The position numbers were made by a program, and so were the translations under genes. From contig LJZQ01000004.1 in the NCBI GenBank assembly GCA_001314845.1, positions 1 to 64,000 on the forward strand: a stretch of 64,000 nucleotides of DNA. The letters run 5' to 3'. Below the pieces are notes generated by a model that was not told the DNA's origin, did not search any database, and saw only the letters and a list, made by a program, of their open reading frames with translations. Shown here one piece after another: positions 53,629 through 62,845 of the stretch. Position 1 is the first letter of the stretch. The number at the start of each line of letters is the position of its first letter. The DNA is from Marinobacter excellens HL-55 (GTDB lineage Bacteria > Pseudomonadota > Gammaproteobacteria > Pseudomonadales > Oleiphilaceae).

Positions 53629-54975
53629 ATGGCTATGTTAGAAAAAGTTCTGATCGCAAACCGCGGTGAAATCGCCCTGCGCATCCTCCGTGCCTGCAAA
53701 GAGTTGGGCATCAAGACAGTGGCGATTCACTCCCAGGTAGACCGTGATCTCATGCACGTTCGCCTGGCGGACGAAACCGTCTGCATCGGCCCGAACAGTC
53801 CGACTGAAAGCTACCTGAACATCCCAGCCATTATCAGCGCAGCGGAAGTCACTGATTCGGTGGGTATTCACCCGGGCTACGGCTTTCTGGCTGAGAACGC
53901 TGATTTTGCCGAGCAGGTCGAGAAGAGCGGTTTTCGCTTCATCGGCCCCCGGGCAGAAACCATCCGCCTGATGGGTAACAAGGTGTCGGCCATCGAGGCC
54001 ATGAAAAAGGCCGGTGTGCCGACGGTGCCCGGTTCTGACGGCCCGCTGACAGAAGACGACGAACGCAACCTGATGCTGGCTCGGCAGATCGGTTATCCGG
54101 TGATGATCAAAGCGGCTTCTGGTGGCGGTGGTCGGGGCATGCAGGTGGTGCACTCCGAGGCTGCTCTGCTCAAAGCCGTGCAAATCACTCAGACCGAAGC
54201 CAAGAACGCCTTCGGTGACCCGACCGTGTATCTGGAAAAGTTCCTGGAAACGCCACGGCATGTGGAAGTTCAGGTGCTGGCCGACATGCACGGCAATGTG
54301 ATTCATCTCGGTGACCGGGACTGCTCCATGCAGCGCCGCAACCAGAAAGTCATTGAAGAAGCGCCGGCGCCGAACGTCAACGCGGAGTCCCGGGAGCGCA
54401 CCCTGAAGGCCTGTATCGATGCCTGTAAGGAAATCGGCTATGTGGGCGCAGGTACCTTTGAGTTCCTGTATCAGGACGGTGAGTTCTACTTTATCGAAAT
54501 GAACACCCGGGTACAGGTAGAGCATCCGGTGTCAGAAATGGTTACCGGCGTCGACATCGTCCGCGAACAGCTGCGCATTGCCAGCGGCCTGCCGCTGCAA
54601 TACAGTCAGGACGAGATCCATATATCCGGCCATGCTATCGAATGCCGGATCAACGCCGAAGACCCGCAAACCTTTGTACCCAGCCCCGGAAAGGTCAAGC
54701 ACTTCCATGCCCCCGGCGGTAATGGCATCCGTGTGGACTCCCATCTGTACAGCGGTTATACCGTGCCACCGTACTACGATTCTCTGATCGCCAAACTGAT
54801 CACCTGGGGTGACGATCGGGAAATTGCCCGCCGGCGCATGAAGAACGCCCTGGATGAAATGGTGGTCGAGGGCATCAAGACCAATCAACCTCTGCATCGA
54901 AAACTGGTACGCGATGGTGGCTTTAAACAGGTAGACTTCACCATCCACTACCTCGAGAAACTGATGCGGGATTAA
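53629..54975 (+). CDS. accC: Acetyl-CoA carboxylase biotin carboxylase subunit
   Basis: A 448-residue ATP-grasp enzyme that carboxylates biotin on Acc[17 protein letters not shown] begins the preATP-grasp domain, [12 protein letters not shown] is the ATP glycine loop, [19 protein letters not shown] and [25 protein letters not shown] form the active site. ATG 53629 has GGTGA nine bases upstream; ATG 53635 is an alternative. Confidence 0.96.
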   Translation: MAMLEKVLIANRGEIALRILRACKELGIKTVAIHSQVDRDLMHVRLADETVCIGPNSPTESYLNIPAIISAAEVTDSVGIHPGYGFLAENADFAEQVEKSGFRFIGPRAETIRLMGNKVSAIEAMKKAGVPTVPGSDGPLTEDDERNLMLARQIGYPVMIKAASGGGGRGMQVVHSEAALLKAVQITQTEAKNAFGDPTVYLEKFLETPRHVEVQVLADMHGNVIHLGDRDCSMQRRNQKVIEEAPAPNVNAESRERTLKACIDACKEIGYVGAGTFEFLYQDGEFYFIEMNTRVQVEHPVSEMVTGVDIVREQLRIASGLPLQYSQDEIHISGHAIECRINAEDPQTFVPSPGKVKHFHAPGGNGIRVDSHLYSGYTVPPYYDSLIAKLITWGDDREIARRRMKNALDEMVVEGIKTNQPLHRKLVRDGGFKQVDFTIHYLEKLMRD

Positions 54976-54977
54976 TC

Positions 54978-55874
54978 ATGCCCTGGATACAACTCCAGAT
55001 TCCAGCTGATCCGGACACTGCGGATCAGCTGGAGGACCTGTTAATGGAAATGGGCTCAGACGCCGTTTCCATGGAAGACGCCGCCGACCAGCCCCTGTAC
55101 GAACCCGACCCCGGCACCACGCCGCTATGGAGCCAGACCACCGTCACCGGACTGTTCCAGTCTGACCGGAATATAGAGCAACTGTGCTCGGATATCCGCG
55201 ACGCCTGGCATCAACAAACCCAGCAGTCCCTAGCCGAGATTGACGTCACCCTGGTTGAAGACAAAGACTGGGAACGGGCCTGGATGGACGACTTCCATCC
55301 TCTGCAGTTTGGTGAACGCCTGTGGATTGTGCCCAGCTGGTGCGATGCGCCAGACCCTGACGCCGCAAACCTGCTGCTGGATCCCGGCCTTGCCTTTGGC
55401 ACGGGCACTCACCCGACCACTGCGCTTTGTTTGCAATGGCTGGACGGTCAGGATGTGGCCGGAAAACAGATTACTGACTATGGCTGCGGCTCGGGCATAC
55501 TGGGCCTCGCCGCCCTGCTGCTTGGCGCGGATCATGTGATCGGTGTCGACACCGACCCTCAGGCTCTGGAAGCCAGCCGTGACAATGCCCGCCGAAACGG
55601 TGTTGAAGATCGCCGACTGGACCTGTACCTGCCCGGTAACGACCCGGACACCCGCGCCGACGTAATGCTCGCCAACATTCTGGCCCAGCCTCTGATCAGC
55701 CTGGCACCCAGATTGGCTGAGCTGACCCTGCCCGGAGGCCACCTGGTGCTTTCCGGCATCCTGTCCCATCAGGCCCGGGAAGTAATGGCCGCCTACGAGC
55801 CCTGGTTTGTGATGGACGAGCCTGAGCAGAAAGAAGACTGGATACGCCTCACAGGACGGCGCAAGGACGGATGA
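54978..55874 (+). CDS. prmA: Ribosomal protein L11 methyltransferase
   Basis: A 298-residue methyltransferase that trimethylates ribosomal protein L11. An N-terminal substrate-binding ferredoxin-like domain (WIQLQIPADPDTADQLEDLL) is followed by GLAFGTGTHPTTALCLQWL, the SAM motif ITDYGCGSGILGLAALLLGA, and NILAQPLISLAP. It follows accC by two bases, so is probably co-transcribed. Confidence 0.94.
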   Translation: MPWIQLQIPADPDTADQLEDLLMEMGSDAVSMEDAADQPLYEPDPGTTPLWSQTTVTGLFQSDRNIEQLCSDIRDAWHQQTQQSLAEIDVTLVEDKDWERAWMDDFHPLQFGERLWIVPSWCDAPDPDAANLLLDPGLAFGTGTHPTTALCLQWLDGQDVAGKQITDYGCGSGILGLAALLLGADHVIGVDTDPQALEASRDNARRNGVEDRRLDLYLPGNDPDTRADVMLANILAQPLISLAPRLAELTLPGGHLVLSGILSHQAREVMAAYEPWFVMDEPEQKEDWIRLTGRRKDG

Positions 55875-55958
55875 CGGGCACGGCGTTAACGACTAAACTG
55901 CCTAATTCGTAACGATCGTGCCACGATCAATCAGCGATCAAGCTTTCAGGAACGAAGC

Positions 55959-57224
55959 ATGCCCCAAAGCAGCCTGCAAACACAGTGCCCCAATTGCGAA
56001 ACCCGTTTCCGGGTGACCGACGAGCAACTCAGTATCGCCGGGGGCAAGGTTCGTTGTGGCAGCTGCATGAAGGTGTTCAACGCCGTCGAACATCAGGTCG
56101 CCAAAGCCACTGGCAGCGCTACCGCAGACAAAACGACACCCAAGGCTCCAGACGCCAGCGGCCCTGCAGCAGGCTCCCTGTCCAGTGCGGATGAAGATGA
56201 GTTCGTATTTGCAGACAACCCGGAAGAGGACGCCGCGGAAGGTCGCTATGCAGGCACCAAACTGACCTTTTCGGAAGACGAACTGAGCGACAGCTTTCGC
56301 GGCGTTAACGAAACCGAACAGTCCCAATACCAGGACGATGACCTGGCGCCCGGCAAACACGCCGTTGATGAAAGCTGGGCCGAGGCCATGTTGTCGGACG
56401 ATCAACCCAGACAGGCACCTGAGCAACCTCGGGCGAGCGAACCCGCGCCTGAACAGCCGAAACCCGCCAAAGACAAACGCACGGAGCCCGGTCTTGACCT
56501 GACGCCTCCGGACGATCAGCCAACCCCTGAGCCGGTTGAGGACACCACAGCTGACGAACCCGAACCATCTGCCCCCCAAACAGAAGGCGCACTGGCCTCA
56601 GCCAGTGAGCTGACGATGGCCGCAACGGACGATGACCGGCCCGCCAGCGCGCCGGAGCAACGCCCTCGAGCAGAGCAGTCATCCGATACTCTCTATCGGG
56701 ATTTGCGCAGAGACCCGGTGTCTGTCAATCAGGGCGGAAGCCGACTACGTACAGCGCTTTGGGGGCTCGTCGTCGTAGCCCTGCTGGGCGCCCTGGTGGC
56801 TCAGGTGACCTACTTCCAACTTGACCGCCTGTCCGCCATTCCGCAACTTCGGCCTTTCTATGAAAAAGGCTGTGAACTTGCCGGCTGCGACCTCAAACCG
56901 CTCATCAACATCGAGGCTATGCAGAGCCGTAAACTGGTGGTAAGGACCGACCCCGGCAATCGCAGCCAGTTGATTGTAGATGCGGAGATCGTCAATCGCG
57001 CCGGCTTTGAACAGCCGTTCCCGGCCATTGCGCTAACCTTCTCAAACCTCAACGGTGACATCGTGGCGCAGAGCACGTTTACGCCCGAGGAGTACCTTGC
57101 CGGTGATGCCGAGGCACTGGACACCATGCCCTCGGAAACGCCGGTGAGAATCGCCATCAGTATCCGTGACCCAGGTCGCGATGCGGTTAATTACAATCTG
57201 AGCTTCCGGCCCTGGGAACCTTGA
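55959..57224 (+). CDS. Zinc-ribbon and DUF3426 membrane protein
   Basis: A 421-residue protein. An N-terminal MJ0042-type zinc ribbon holds two Cys pairs (CPNCETRFRV and VRCGSCMKVF). A long acidic, Pro-rich disordered region (about 50-245) follows, then one membrane helix (LWGLVVVALLGALVAQVTYF), and a C-terminal DUF3426 domain outside the cytoplasm (CDLKPLINIEAMQSRKLVVR to NLSFRPWEP). The conserved place between prmA and dusB is typical; the function is unknown. Confidence 0.87.
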   Translation: MPQSSLQTQCPNCETRFRVTDEQLSIAGGKVRCGSCMKVFNAVEHQVAKATGSATADKTTPKAPDASGPAAGSLSSADEDEFVFADNPEEDAAEGRYAGTKLTFSEDELSDSFRGVNETEQSQYQDDDLAPGKHAVDESWAEAMLSDDQPRQAPEQPRASEPAPEQPKPAKDKRTEPGLDLTPPDDQPTPEPVEDTTADEPEPSAPQTEGALASASELTMAATDDDRPASAPEQRPRAEQSSDTLYRDLRRDPVSVNQGGSRLRTALWGLVVVALLGALVAQVTYFQLDRLSAIPQLRPFYEKGCELAGCDLKPLINIEAMQSRKLVVRTDPGNRSQLIVDAEIVNRAGFEQPFPAIALTFSNLNGDIVAQSTFTPEEYLAGDAEALDTMPSETPVRIAISIRDPGRDAVNYNLSFRPWEP

Positions 57225-57423
57225 CGCCAGTCAAGAACCCGGGCCAGCCGAGCAAAAGTCAACCAGAAAGCACGAAAAATAATCAATTTTTTAAGCCATT
57301 TCCCTCTTCAATCACACCGTCCCCAGCGGTATCATTATCGCCCTTCGGAATGGGACCGGTCATAAATTGAACAACCGCTCCACACCGAACCTTGCTTAAC
57401 TCGCTGTGACACGGACTCAGATC

Positions 57424-58422
57424 ATGCTGCCGACGGCAAAAATCGGGCCGTACACCCTGCCCAACCCGCTCATTGTTGCGCCTATGGCCGGCGTAACGGA
57501 TCGCCCGTTCCGGCAGCTTTGCCGACGAATGGGGGCGGGCCTGGCAGTGTCAGAAATGGTCATAGCAGACAGCAAGCTCTGGCATACGCGCAAATCCCGC
57601 ACCCGGATGAACCATGAAGGTGAGCCGGAGCCCCGGTCGGTACAGATTGCGGGCGGCGATCCGGAGATGCTGGCCGATGCGGCCCGACAGAATGCCGAAT
57701 TTGATGCTCAGATTATCGACATCAATATGGGTTGCCCTGCCAAAAAAGTGTGCAATAAGGCCGCCGGCTCAGCCTTAATGAAGGATGAGAAGCTGGTCCG
57801 GGAAATTCTGGAAGCGGTGGTTAACGCGGTAAACATTCCAGTCACCCTGAAAATGCGCACTGGCTGGGACCGGGACAACCGTAACGCCACGGTCATCGCC
57901 CGCATGGCAGAGGACGCTGGCATACAGGCCATAGCCGTGCACGGTCGCACCCGCGCCGATAAATACAACGGGGACGCGGAGTACGACACCATCGCCGAAG
58001 TAAAGGCCTGCGTGGGCATTCCGGTATTCGCGAACGGCGACATTGATACTCCGGAAAAAGCCCGGCGAGTTCTCGAATACACCGGAGCCGATGGCTTACT
58101 GATCGGTCGCGGTGCTCAGGGCCGACCCTGGATTTTCCGGGAAATATTGCATTACCTGCAAACCGGAAAGCACCTGCAGGCGCCGCCGCTGAATGAAGTC
58201 GAGCAAATTCTGACAGAACATCTGGCAGAACTGCACAGCTTCTACGGTGAAAAAATGGGTGTGCGTATCGCCAGAAAACACGTGGGCTGGTATCTGCAGT
58301 CACACGACGAAAGCAAACAGTTCCGCCAACGCTTCAACGCGATCGAAGATGCGCTGGAGCAGAAAGACCGAATCGAACAGTATTTTTCAGGCTTACGAAA
58401 TGGAGAGGTATTCGCAGCATGA
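57424..58422 (+). CDS. dusB: tRNA-dihydrouridine synthase B
   Basis: A 332-residue FMN enzyme reducing a uridine (U17 in E. coli) in t[20 protein letters not shown] binds [22 protein letters not shown] carries the catalytic Cys, and [15 protein letters not shown] and [12 protein letters not shown] follow. ATG 57424 matches the family N-terminus; GTG 57406 would add six residues. It overlaps fis by four bases, an arrangement in which dusB-fis is co-expressed. Confidence 0.93.
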   Translation: MLPTAKIGPYTLPNPLIVAPMAGVTDRPFRQLCRRMGAGLAVSEMVIADSKLWHTRKSRTRMNHEGEPEPRSVQIAGGDPEMLADAARQNAEFDAQIIDINMGCPAKKVCNKAAGSALMKDEKLVREILEAVVNAVNIPVTLKMRTGWDRDNRNATVIARMAEDAGIQAIAVHGRTRADKYNGDAEYDTIAEVKACVGIPVFANGDIDTPEKARRVLEYTGADGLLIGRGAQGRPWIFREILHYLQTGKHLQAPPLNEVEQILTEHLAELHSFYGEKMGVRIARKHVGWYLQSHDESKQFRQRFNAIEDALEQKDRIEQYFSGLRNGEVFAA

Positions 58423-58736
58423 CCGCTGAGACTTTGGCAAACGACAACCTGAGCACACCGGCCAACGATGACATGCATCAGTTGCATACGGTGAATAACA
58501 GCGGCAACAGCGTCACCCTGCGTGATAGCGTGGAAGTTGCTCTGAAAAACTATTTTGAGCAGCTGGACGGCACCCCCGTCTCCGAGGTGTACCAGCTGGT
58601 ACTGTCGGAAGTGGAAGCGCCGCTGCTTGAACAGGTGATGAAGTACACCCGCAACAACCAGACCAAGGCATCCACCATGCTTGGCCTCAATCGCGGCACC
58701 CTGCGTAAGAAACTCAAGCAGTACGGTCTGCTATAA
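58419..58736 (+). CDS. fis: DNA-binding protein Fis
   Basis: A 105-residue nucleoid protein. A flexible N-terminal region precedes helices starting [16 protein letters not shown] and the C-terminal helix-turn-helix [20 protein letters not shown]. Fis bends DNA and activates rRNA and other growth genes. A terminator follows. Confidence 0.96.
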   Translation: MTAETLANDNLSTPANDDMHQLHTVNNSGNSVTLRDSVEVALKNYFEQLDGTPVSEVYQLVLSEVEAPLLEQVMKYTRNNQTKASTMLGLNRGTLRKKLKQYGLL

Positions 58737-58751
58737 TCAGACCAGACCCAA

Positions 58752-58790
58752 AAGGGCCTCCCGGATCCGTTCGCGAGGCCCTTGTTCTTT
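58752..58790 (+). terminator. Terminator after dusB-fis
   Basis: AAGGGCCTC and GAGGCCCTT form a 9-bp stem around a 14-base loop, followed by GTTCTTTAT. Confidence 0.8.
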
Positions 58791-58837
58791 ATACCCAGGC
58801 TACATCCGGCTTATCTGACCAGCGAAGAAAGTGACCC

Positions 58838-60418
58838 ATGGCAAATCAGGCTAATACCCCCGTCCGTCGCGCTCTGATCAGCGTGAGTGATAAAACCGGC
58901 ATCGTCGAGTTCGGCCGTGCTTTGACTGAACGCGGCATAGAGCTGCTGTCTACTGGCGGAACCTTCCGCCTGCTGCAGGAAAATCAGGTTCCCGTCACCG
59001 AGGTGTCTGACTACACCGGCTTCCCGGAAATGATGGACGGCCGGGTCAAAACCCTGCATCCGAAGATTCATGGCGGCATTCTGGGCCGTCGCGGTACCGA
59101 CGACACCATTATGGGCGAGCATGGCATCAACCCCATCGACATGGTGGTGGTCAACCTGTACCCGTTCGAAGATACCGTCGCCAACCCGAACTGCGACCTG
59201 GCCACCGCCATTGAAAACATCGACATCGGTGGCCCCACCATGGTCCGCGCGGCAGCCAAGAATCACAACGACGTCGCCATCGTGGTCAACGCTTCCGACT
59301 ACAGCCGGGTTTTGAAGGAGCTGGACGACAACGACGGCGAGCTGACCTACAGCACCCGCTTCGACCTGGCCGTGAAAGCCTTCGAGCACACCGCCGGTTA
59401 CGACGGCGCCATCGCCAACTACCTGGGAGGTCGCACGCCGGACAACGACAACGCCGACTTCCCTCGCACCTTCAACGCCCAGTTCGTGAAAGTGCAGGAC
59501 ATGCGGTACGGCGAGAACCCGCACCAGCGTGCCGCGTTCTATGCCGAGCGCAACCCGAGAGAAGCCTGCGTGGCCACCGCCAAACAGCTACAGGGCAAGG
59601 AACTGAGCTACAACAATGTGGCCGACACCGATGCCGCGCTGGAATGCGTAAAGCCGTTTGCTGACCCAGCCTGTGTCATCGTCAAGCACGCCAATCCCTG
59701 TGGTGTGGCCATTGGCGCCGACATCCTGCAAGCCTATGAGCTGGCCTTTGCTACCGACCCCACCTCAGCTTTTGGCGGCATTATTGCCTTCAACCGGGAA
59801 CTGGACGCAAACACCGCAAAGGCCATTGTTGATCGCCAGTTTGTAGAAGTGATCATCGCCCCGAGCATCGCCCCGGAAGCGGTCGACATTGTTGCCGCCA
59901 AAAAGAACGTGCGCCTGCTGGCCTGTGGTGAATTTGACGGCGAGCGCGCACAGACCATGGACTACAAGCGCGTAACCGGCGGCCTGCTGGTACAGGATCG
60001 TGACCTGGGCATGGTCGCGATGGAAGATGTGAAGGTGGTAACCAACCGTCAGCCCACCGAGCAAGAGCTGAGCGACCTGCTGTTCGCCTGGGAAGTGGCC
60101 AAGTACGTGAAGTCCAACGCCATCGTGTACGCCAAGGCCGGTCGCACCATCGGTGTCGGCGCCGGCCAGATGAGCCGGGTATACAGCGCCAGGATCGCTG
60201 GCATCAAGGCCGCCGATGAAGGCCTGGAAGTCAAAGGCTCAGTGATGTCATCGGATGCTTTCTTCCCGTTCCGGGACGGCATTGATGCGGCGGCTGCAGC
60301 CGGCATCACCGCGGTGATCCAGCCGGGTGGTTCCATGCGCGACCAGGAAGTAATCGATGCCGCCAATGAACACGGTATCGCCATGGTCTTCACCGGCATG
60401 CGCCACTTCCGTCACTGA
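58838..60418 (+). CDS. purH: Bifunctional AICAR formyltransferase / IMP cyclohydrolase
   Basis: A 526-residue enzyme for the last two steps of IMP synthesis. The N-terminal MGS-like cyclohydrolase domain contains [15 protein letters not shown] and [16 protein letters not shown]. The C-terminal transformylase contains [15 protein letters not shown] and [12 protein letters not shown] with its catalytic Lys-His. Full normal length. It precedes purD by 22 bases. Confidence 0.96.
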   Translation: MANQANTPVRRALISVSDKTGIVEFGRALTERGIELLSTGGTFRLLQENQVPVTEVSDYTGFPEMMDGRVKTLHPKIHGGILGRRGTDDTIMGEHGINPIDMVVVNLYPFEDTVANPNCDLATAIENIDIGGPTMVRAAAKNHNDVAIVVNASDYSRVLKELDDNDGELTYSTRFDLAVKAFEHTAGYDGAIANYLGGRTPDNDNADFPRTFNAQFVKVQDMRYGENPHQRAAFYAERNPREACVATAKQLQGKELSYNNVADTDAALECVKPFADPACVIVKHANPCGVAIGADILQAYELAFATDPTSAFGGIIAFNRELDANTAKAIVDRQFVEVIIAPSIAPEAVDIVAAKKNVRLLACGEFDGERAQTMDYKRVTGGLLVQDRDLGMVAMEDVKVVTNRQPTEQELSDLLFAWEVAKYVKSNAIVYAKAGRTIGVGAGQMSRVYSARIAGIKAADEGLEVKGSVMSSDAFFPFRDGIDAAAAAGITAVIQPGGSMRDQEVIDAANEHGIAMVFTGMRHFRH

Positions 60419-60440
60419 TCAACGCATTCAGGAGCACAGC

Positions 60441-61727
60441 ATGAACATTCTGGTTATTGGCAGTGGCGGGCGCGAACACGCTCTGGCCTGGAAAGCAGCA
60501 CAGTCACCGCTGGCGGATAAAGTATTCGTGGCACCGGGTAACGCCGGCACGGCCCGGGAACCGAACCTGGAAAACGTCGATCTGGACGTGATGGACCTGG
60601 ACGGCCTGGCAAACTTTGCCAAACAAAACAACGTGGGCCTGACCATCGTCGGCCCGGAGGCGCCACTGGTTGCCGGCATCGTCGACAAATTCGAGGCCCA
60701 GGGCCTGCGGGTGTTTGGCCCGAGTGCAGGTGCCGCCCAACTGGAAGGCTCCAAGGCCTTCACCAAGGACTTCCTGGCGCGTCAGAAGATCCCGACCGCC
60801 GACTACGCCAACTTCACCGATGTCGACCAAGCCCTGGCTTACGTGCGTGAAAAGGGCGCACCGATTGTGGTCAAGGCCGATGGCCTGGCCGCCGGCAAAG
60901 GTGTGATCGTCGCCATGACTCTGGCCGAAGCCGAAGACGCCATCCGCGACATGCTTGCGGGTAACGCCTTTGGCGATGCCGGCAGTCGCGTGGTGGTTGA
61001 AGAGTTCCTGGACGGAGAGGAAGCCTCGTTCATCGTCATGGTGGACGGCAAGAATGTACTGGCCATGGCCACCTCCCAGGACCACAAGCGCGTAGGCGAC
61101 GGCGACACAGGCCCCAATACCGGCGGCATGGGCGCTTACTCCCCTGCTCCGGTAGTCACTGCCGAGGTGCACCAGCGCATCATGGACGAGGTGATCTACC
61201 CCACCGTCAACGGCATGGCGGCTGAAGGCCACCCATACAAGGGCTTCCTGTACGCCGGCCTGATGATCGACAGTACCGGCGCCCCGAAAGTGATCGAGTT
61301 CAACTGCCGCTTCGGTGACCCGGAAACCCAGCCGATCATGCTGCGCATGAAATCTGACATGGTCGAGCTGTGCCTGGCTGCGGTAGATGGCAAGTTGGAC
61401 CAATGCGATTCTGAGTGGGACGAGCGCGCTTCAGTCGGCATCGTGCTGGCCGCCGGCGGCTACCCCGCCAGCTACAACAAGGGCGATGTCATCTCTGGCC
61501 TGCCAGAGACCGAAGTGGACGGCGAGAAAGTCTTCCATGCCGGCACCAGCCTGACAGATGGTCAGGTTGTTACCAATGGCGGCAGGGTTCTTTGCGCCAC
61601 CGCGCTGGGCAACACCGTCACCGAGGCCCAGCAAAGGGCCTACGTTCTGGCTGAAAAAATAGAATGGCGGGGTGCCTTCTATCGCAACGACATTGCCTAC
61701 CGAGCCATTGCCCGCGAACAGGGCTGA
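60441..61727 (+). CDS. purD: Phosphoribosylamine-glycine ligase
   Basis: A 428-residue ATP-grasp enzyme, second step of purine synthesis. LVIGSGGREHALAWK opens it, IVGPEAPLVAGIVD and KADGLAAGKGVIVA form the nucleotide and ATP sites, and FNCRFGDPETQPIMLRM the metal site. ATG 60441 follows AGGAGCACAGC. In operon with purH, ended by a strong terminator. Confidence 0.96.
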   Translation: MNILVIGSGGREHALAWKAAQSPLADKVFVAPGNAGTAREPNLENVDLDVMDLDGLANFAKQNNVGLTIVGPEAPLVAGIVDKFEAQGLRVFGPSAGAAQLEGSKAFTKDFLARQKIPTADYANFTDVDQALAYVREKGAPIVVKADGLAAGKGVIVAMTLAEAEDAIRDMLAGNAFGDAGSRVVVEEFLDGEEASFIVMVDGKNVLAMATSQDHKRVGDGDTGPNTGGMGAYSPAPVVTAEVHQRIMDEVIYPTVNGMAAEGHPYKGFLYAGLMIDSTGAPKVIEFNCRFGDPETQPIMLRMKSDMVELCLAAVDGKLDQCDSEWDERASVGIVLAAGGYPASYNKGDVISGLPETEVDGEKVFHAGTSLTDGQVVTNGGRVLCATALGNTVTEAQQRAYVLAEKIEWRGAFYRNDIAYRAIAREQG

Positions 61728-61754
61728 ATTTTGTCTTAGCTCGACAACACCGTC

Positions 61755-61780
61755 AGCCCGGTCATTGACCGGGCTTTTTT
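61755..61780 (+). terminator. Terminator after purHD
   Basis: AGCCCGGTC and GACCGGGCT pair around ATT, followed directly by TTTTT. Confidence 0.92.
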
Positions 61781-61831
61781 CTGGAGTACTGTTAGCCCCT
61801 CAACAATACTCATAACGAAAAGGAGTTCCGT

Positions 61832-62767
61832 GTGCAGCGCACCCCCGTCAGCATTTTCCTTATATTGGTCACCACGCTTTTGGTCAGCGCCTGTTCCAAA
61901 CAGGCCATCTACGAAAATGCCATCAGCTGGGAGCGCTCCAGCTCAGGCCTGGAGACAGCACAATTATCCATCGGAGAACTCGACATTACCTATCTGCGCA
62001 GCAAAGAGACCGTCGATGCCGACACCCTGGTGCTCATACATGGCTTTGGCGCCAATAAGGACAACTGGACGCGCCTTGCCAAAGAACTCGAAGGAGAGTT
62101 CAACATTTATGCATTTGACCTTCCGGGCCATGGAGACAGCAGCAAGCCCCTGGATATCGGCTACCGGTTTGAAGATCAGGTTCGCTATCTGAATCAGGTA
62201 TTCGCTGAACTGGGCATTACCCAGGCGCACATGATGGGCAACTCCATGGGCGGCGCCATCACCGCCCTCTATGCGGCCACCCATCCGGAACAGATTCAGA
62301 CCGCCGTACTGTTCGACCCCGCGGGCATTTTTGAGTATGAAAGTGAGCTGGTCGACCTGGTGCTGGACGGCGACAACCCCCTGATCCCGAAAAAGGCAGG
62401 CGACTTTGACCGGCTGCTGGATTTTGCCCTCGAGAAGCGACCATTTGTACCCTGGCCAATCTTCGATGTTATGGAAGAAAAAGCCATCGCCAACCGGGAC
62501 GTGAACGAAGTCATCTTTGCCGCCATTCGCGACAGCGGCTTTGAACCGGACTTCCGCAACGCCATCACTCACATTGAAGCACCCGTGCTCGTGGTCTGGG
62601 GCAAACTTGACCGGGTGATCGATTACCGCAACGCCGATGTCTTTGTTGAGGCTATTCCTGACGCCCGCAAAGCCATACTGGACGACGTAGGCCATGCCCC
62701 GATGGTTGAAGTGCCGGCAGAGTCCGCACGGTTGTTTCGTGAGTTTCTGGTTGACAGCCAACATTGA
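61832..62767 (+). CDS. Alpha/beta hydrolase lipoprotein
   Basis: A 311-residue hydrolase with a lipoprotein signal: helix IFLILVTTLLVSACSK places the acylated Cys in lipobox LVSAC. The catalytic core shows LIHGFGANKDNW (oxyanion), GNSMGG (nucleophile Ser), WGKLDRVIDYRNA (Asp) and DDVGHAPMVEVP (His). The residue after the lipidated Cys is Ser, which favours outer-membrane sorting. Start is GTG 61832 with AAGGAGTT upstream. Likely an esterase or lipase; the substrate is unknown. Confidence 0.85.
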   Translation: MQRTPVSIFLILVTTLLVSACSKQAIYENAISWERSSSGLETAQLSIGELDITYLRSKETVDADTLVLIHGFGANKDNWTRLAKELEGEFNIYAFDLPGHGDSSKPLDIGYRFEDQVRYLNQVFAELGITQAHMMGNSMGGAITALYAATHPEQIQTAVLFDPAGIFEYESELVDLVLDGDNPLIPKKAGDFDRLLDFALEKRPFVPWPIFDVMEEKAIANRDVNEVIFAAIRDSGFEPDFRNAITHIEAPVLVVWGKLDRVIDYRNADVFVEAIPDARKAILDDVGHAPMVEVPAESARLFREFLVDSQH

Positions 62768-62845
62768 AACCTTCGACTACTACATTTAACACCTGAAAGA
62801 CGGTAGGCTTCGGGTTCTCTTTTAACCCCGTGATAAGCACCCGCT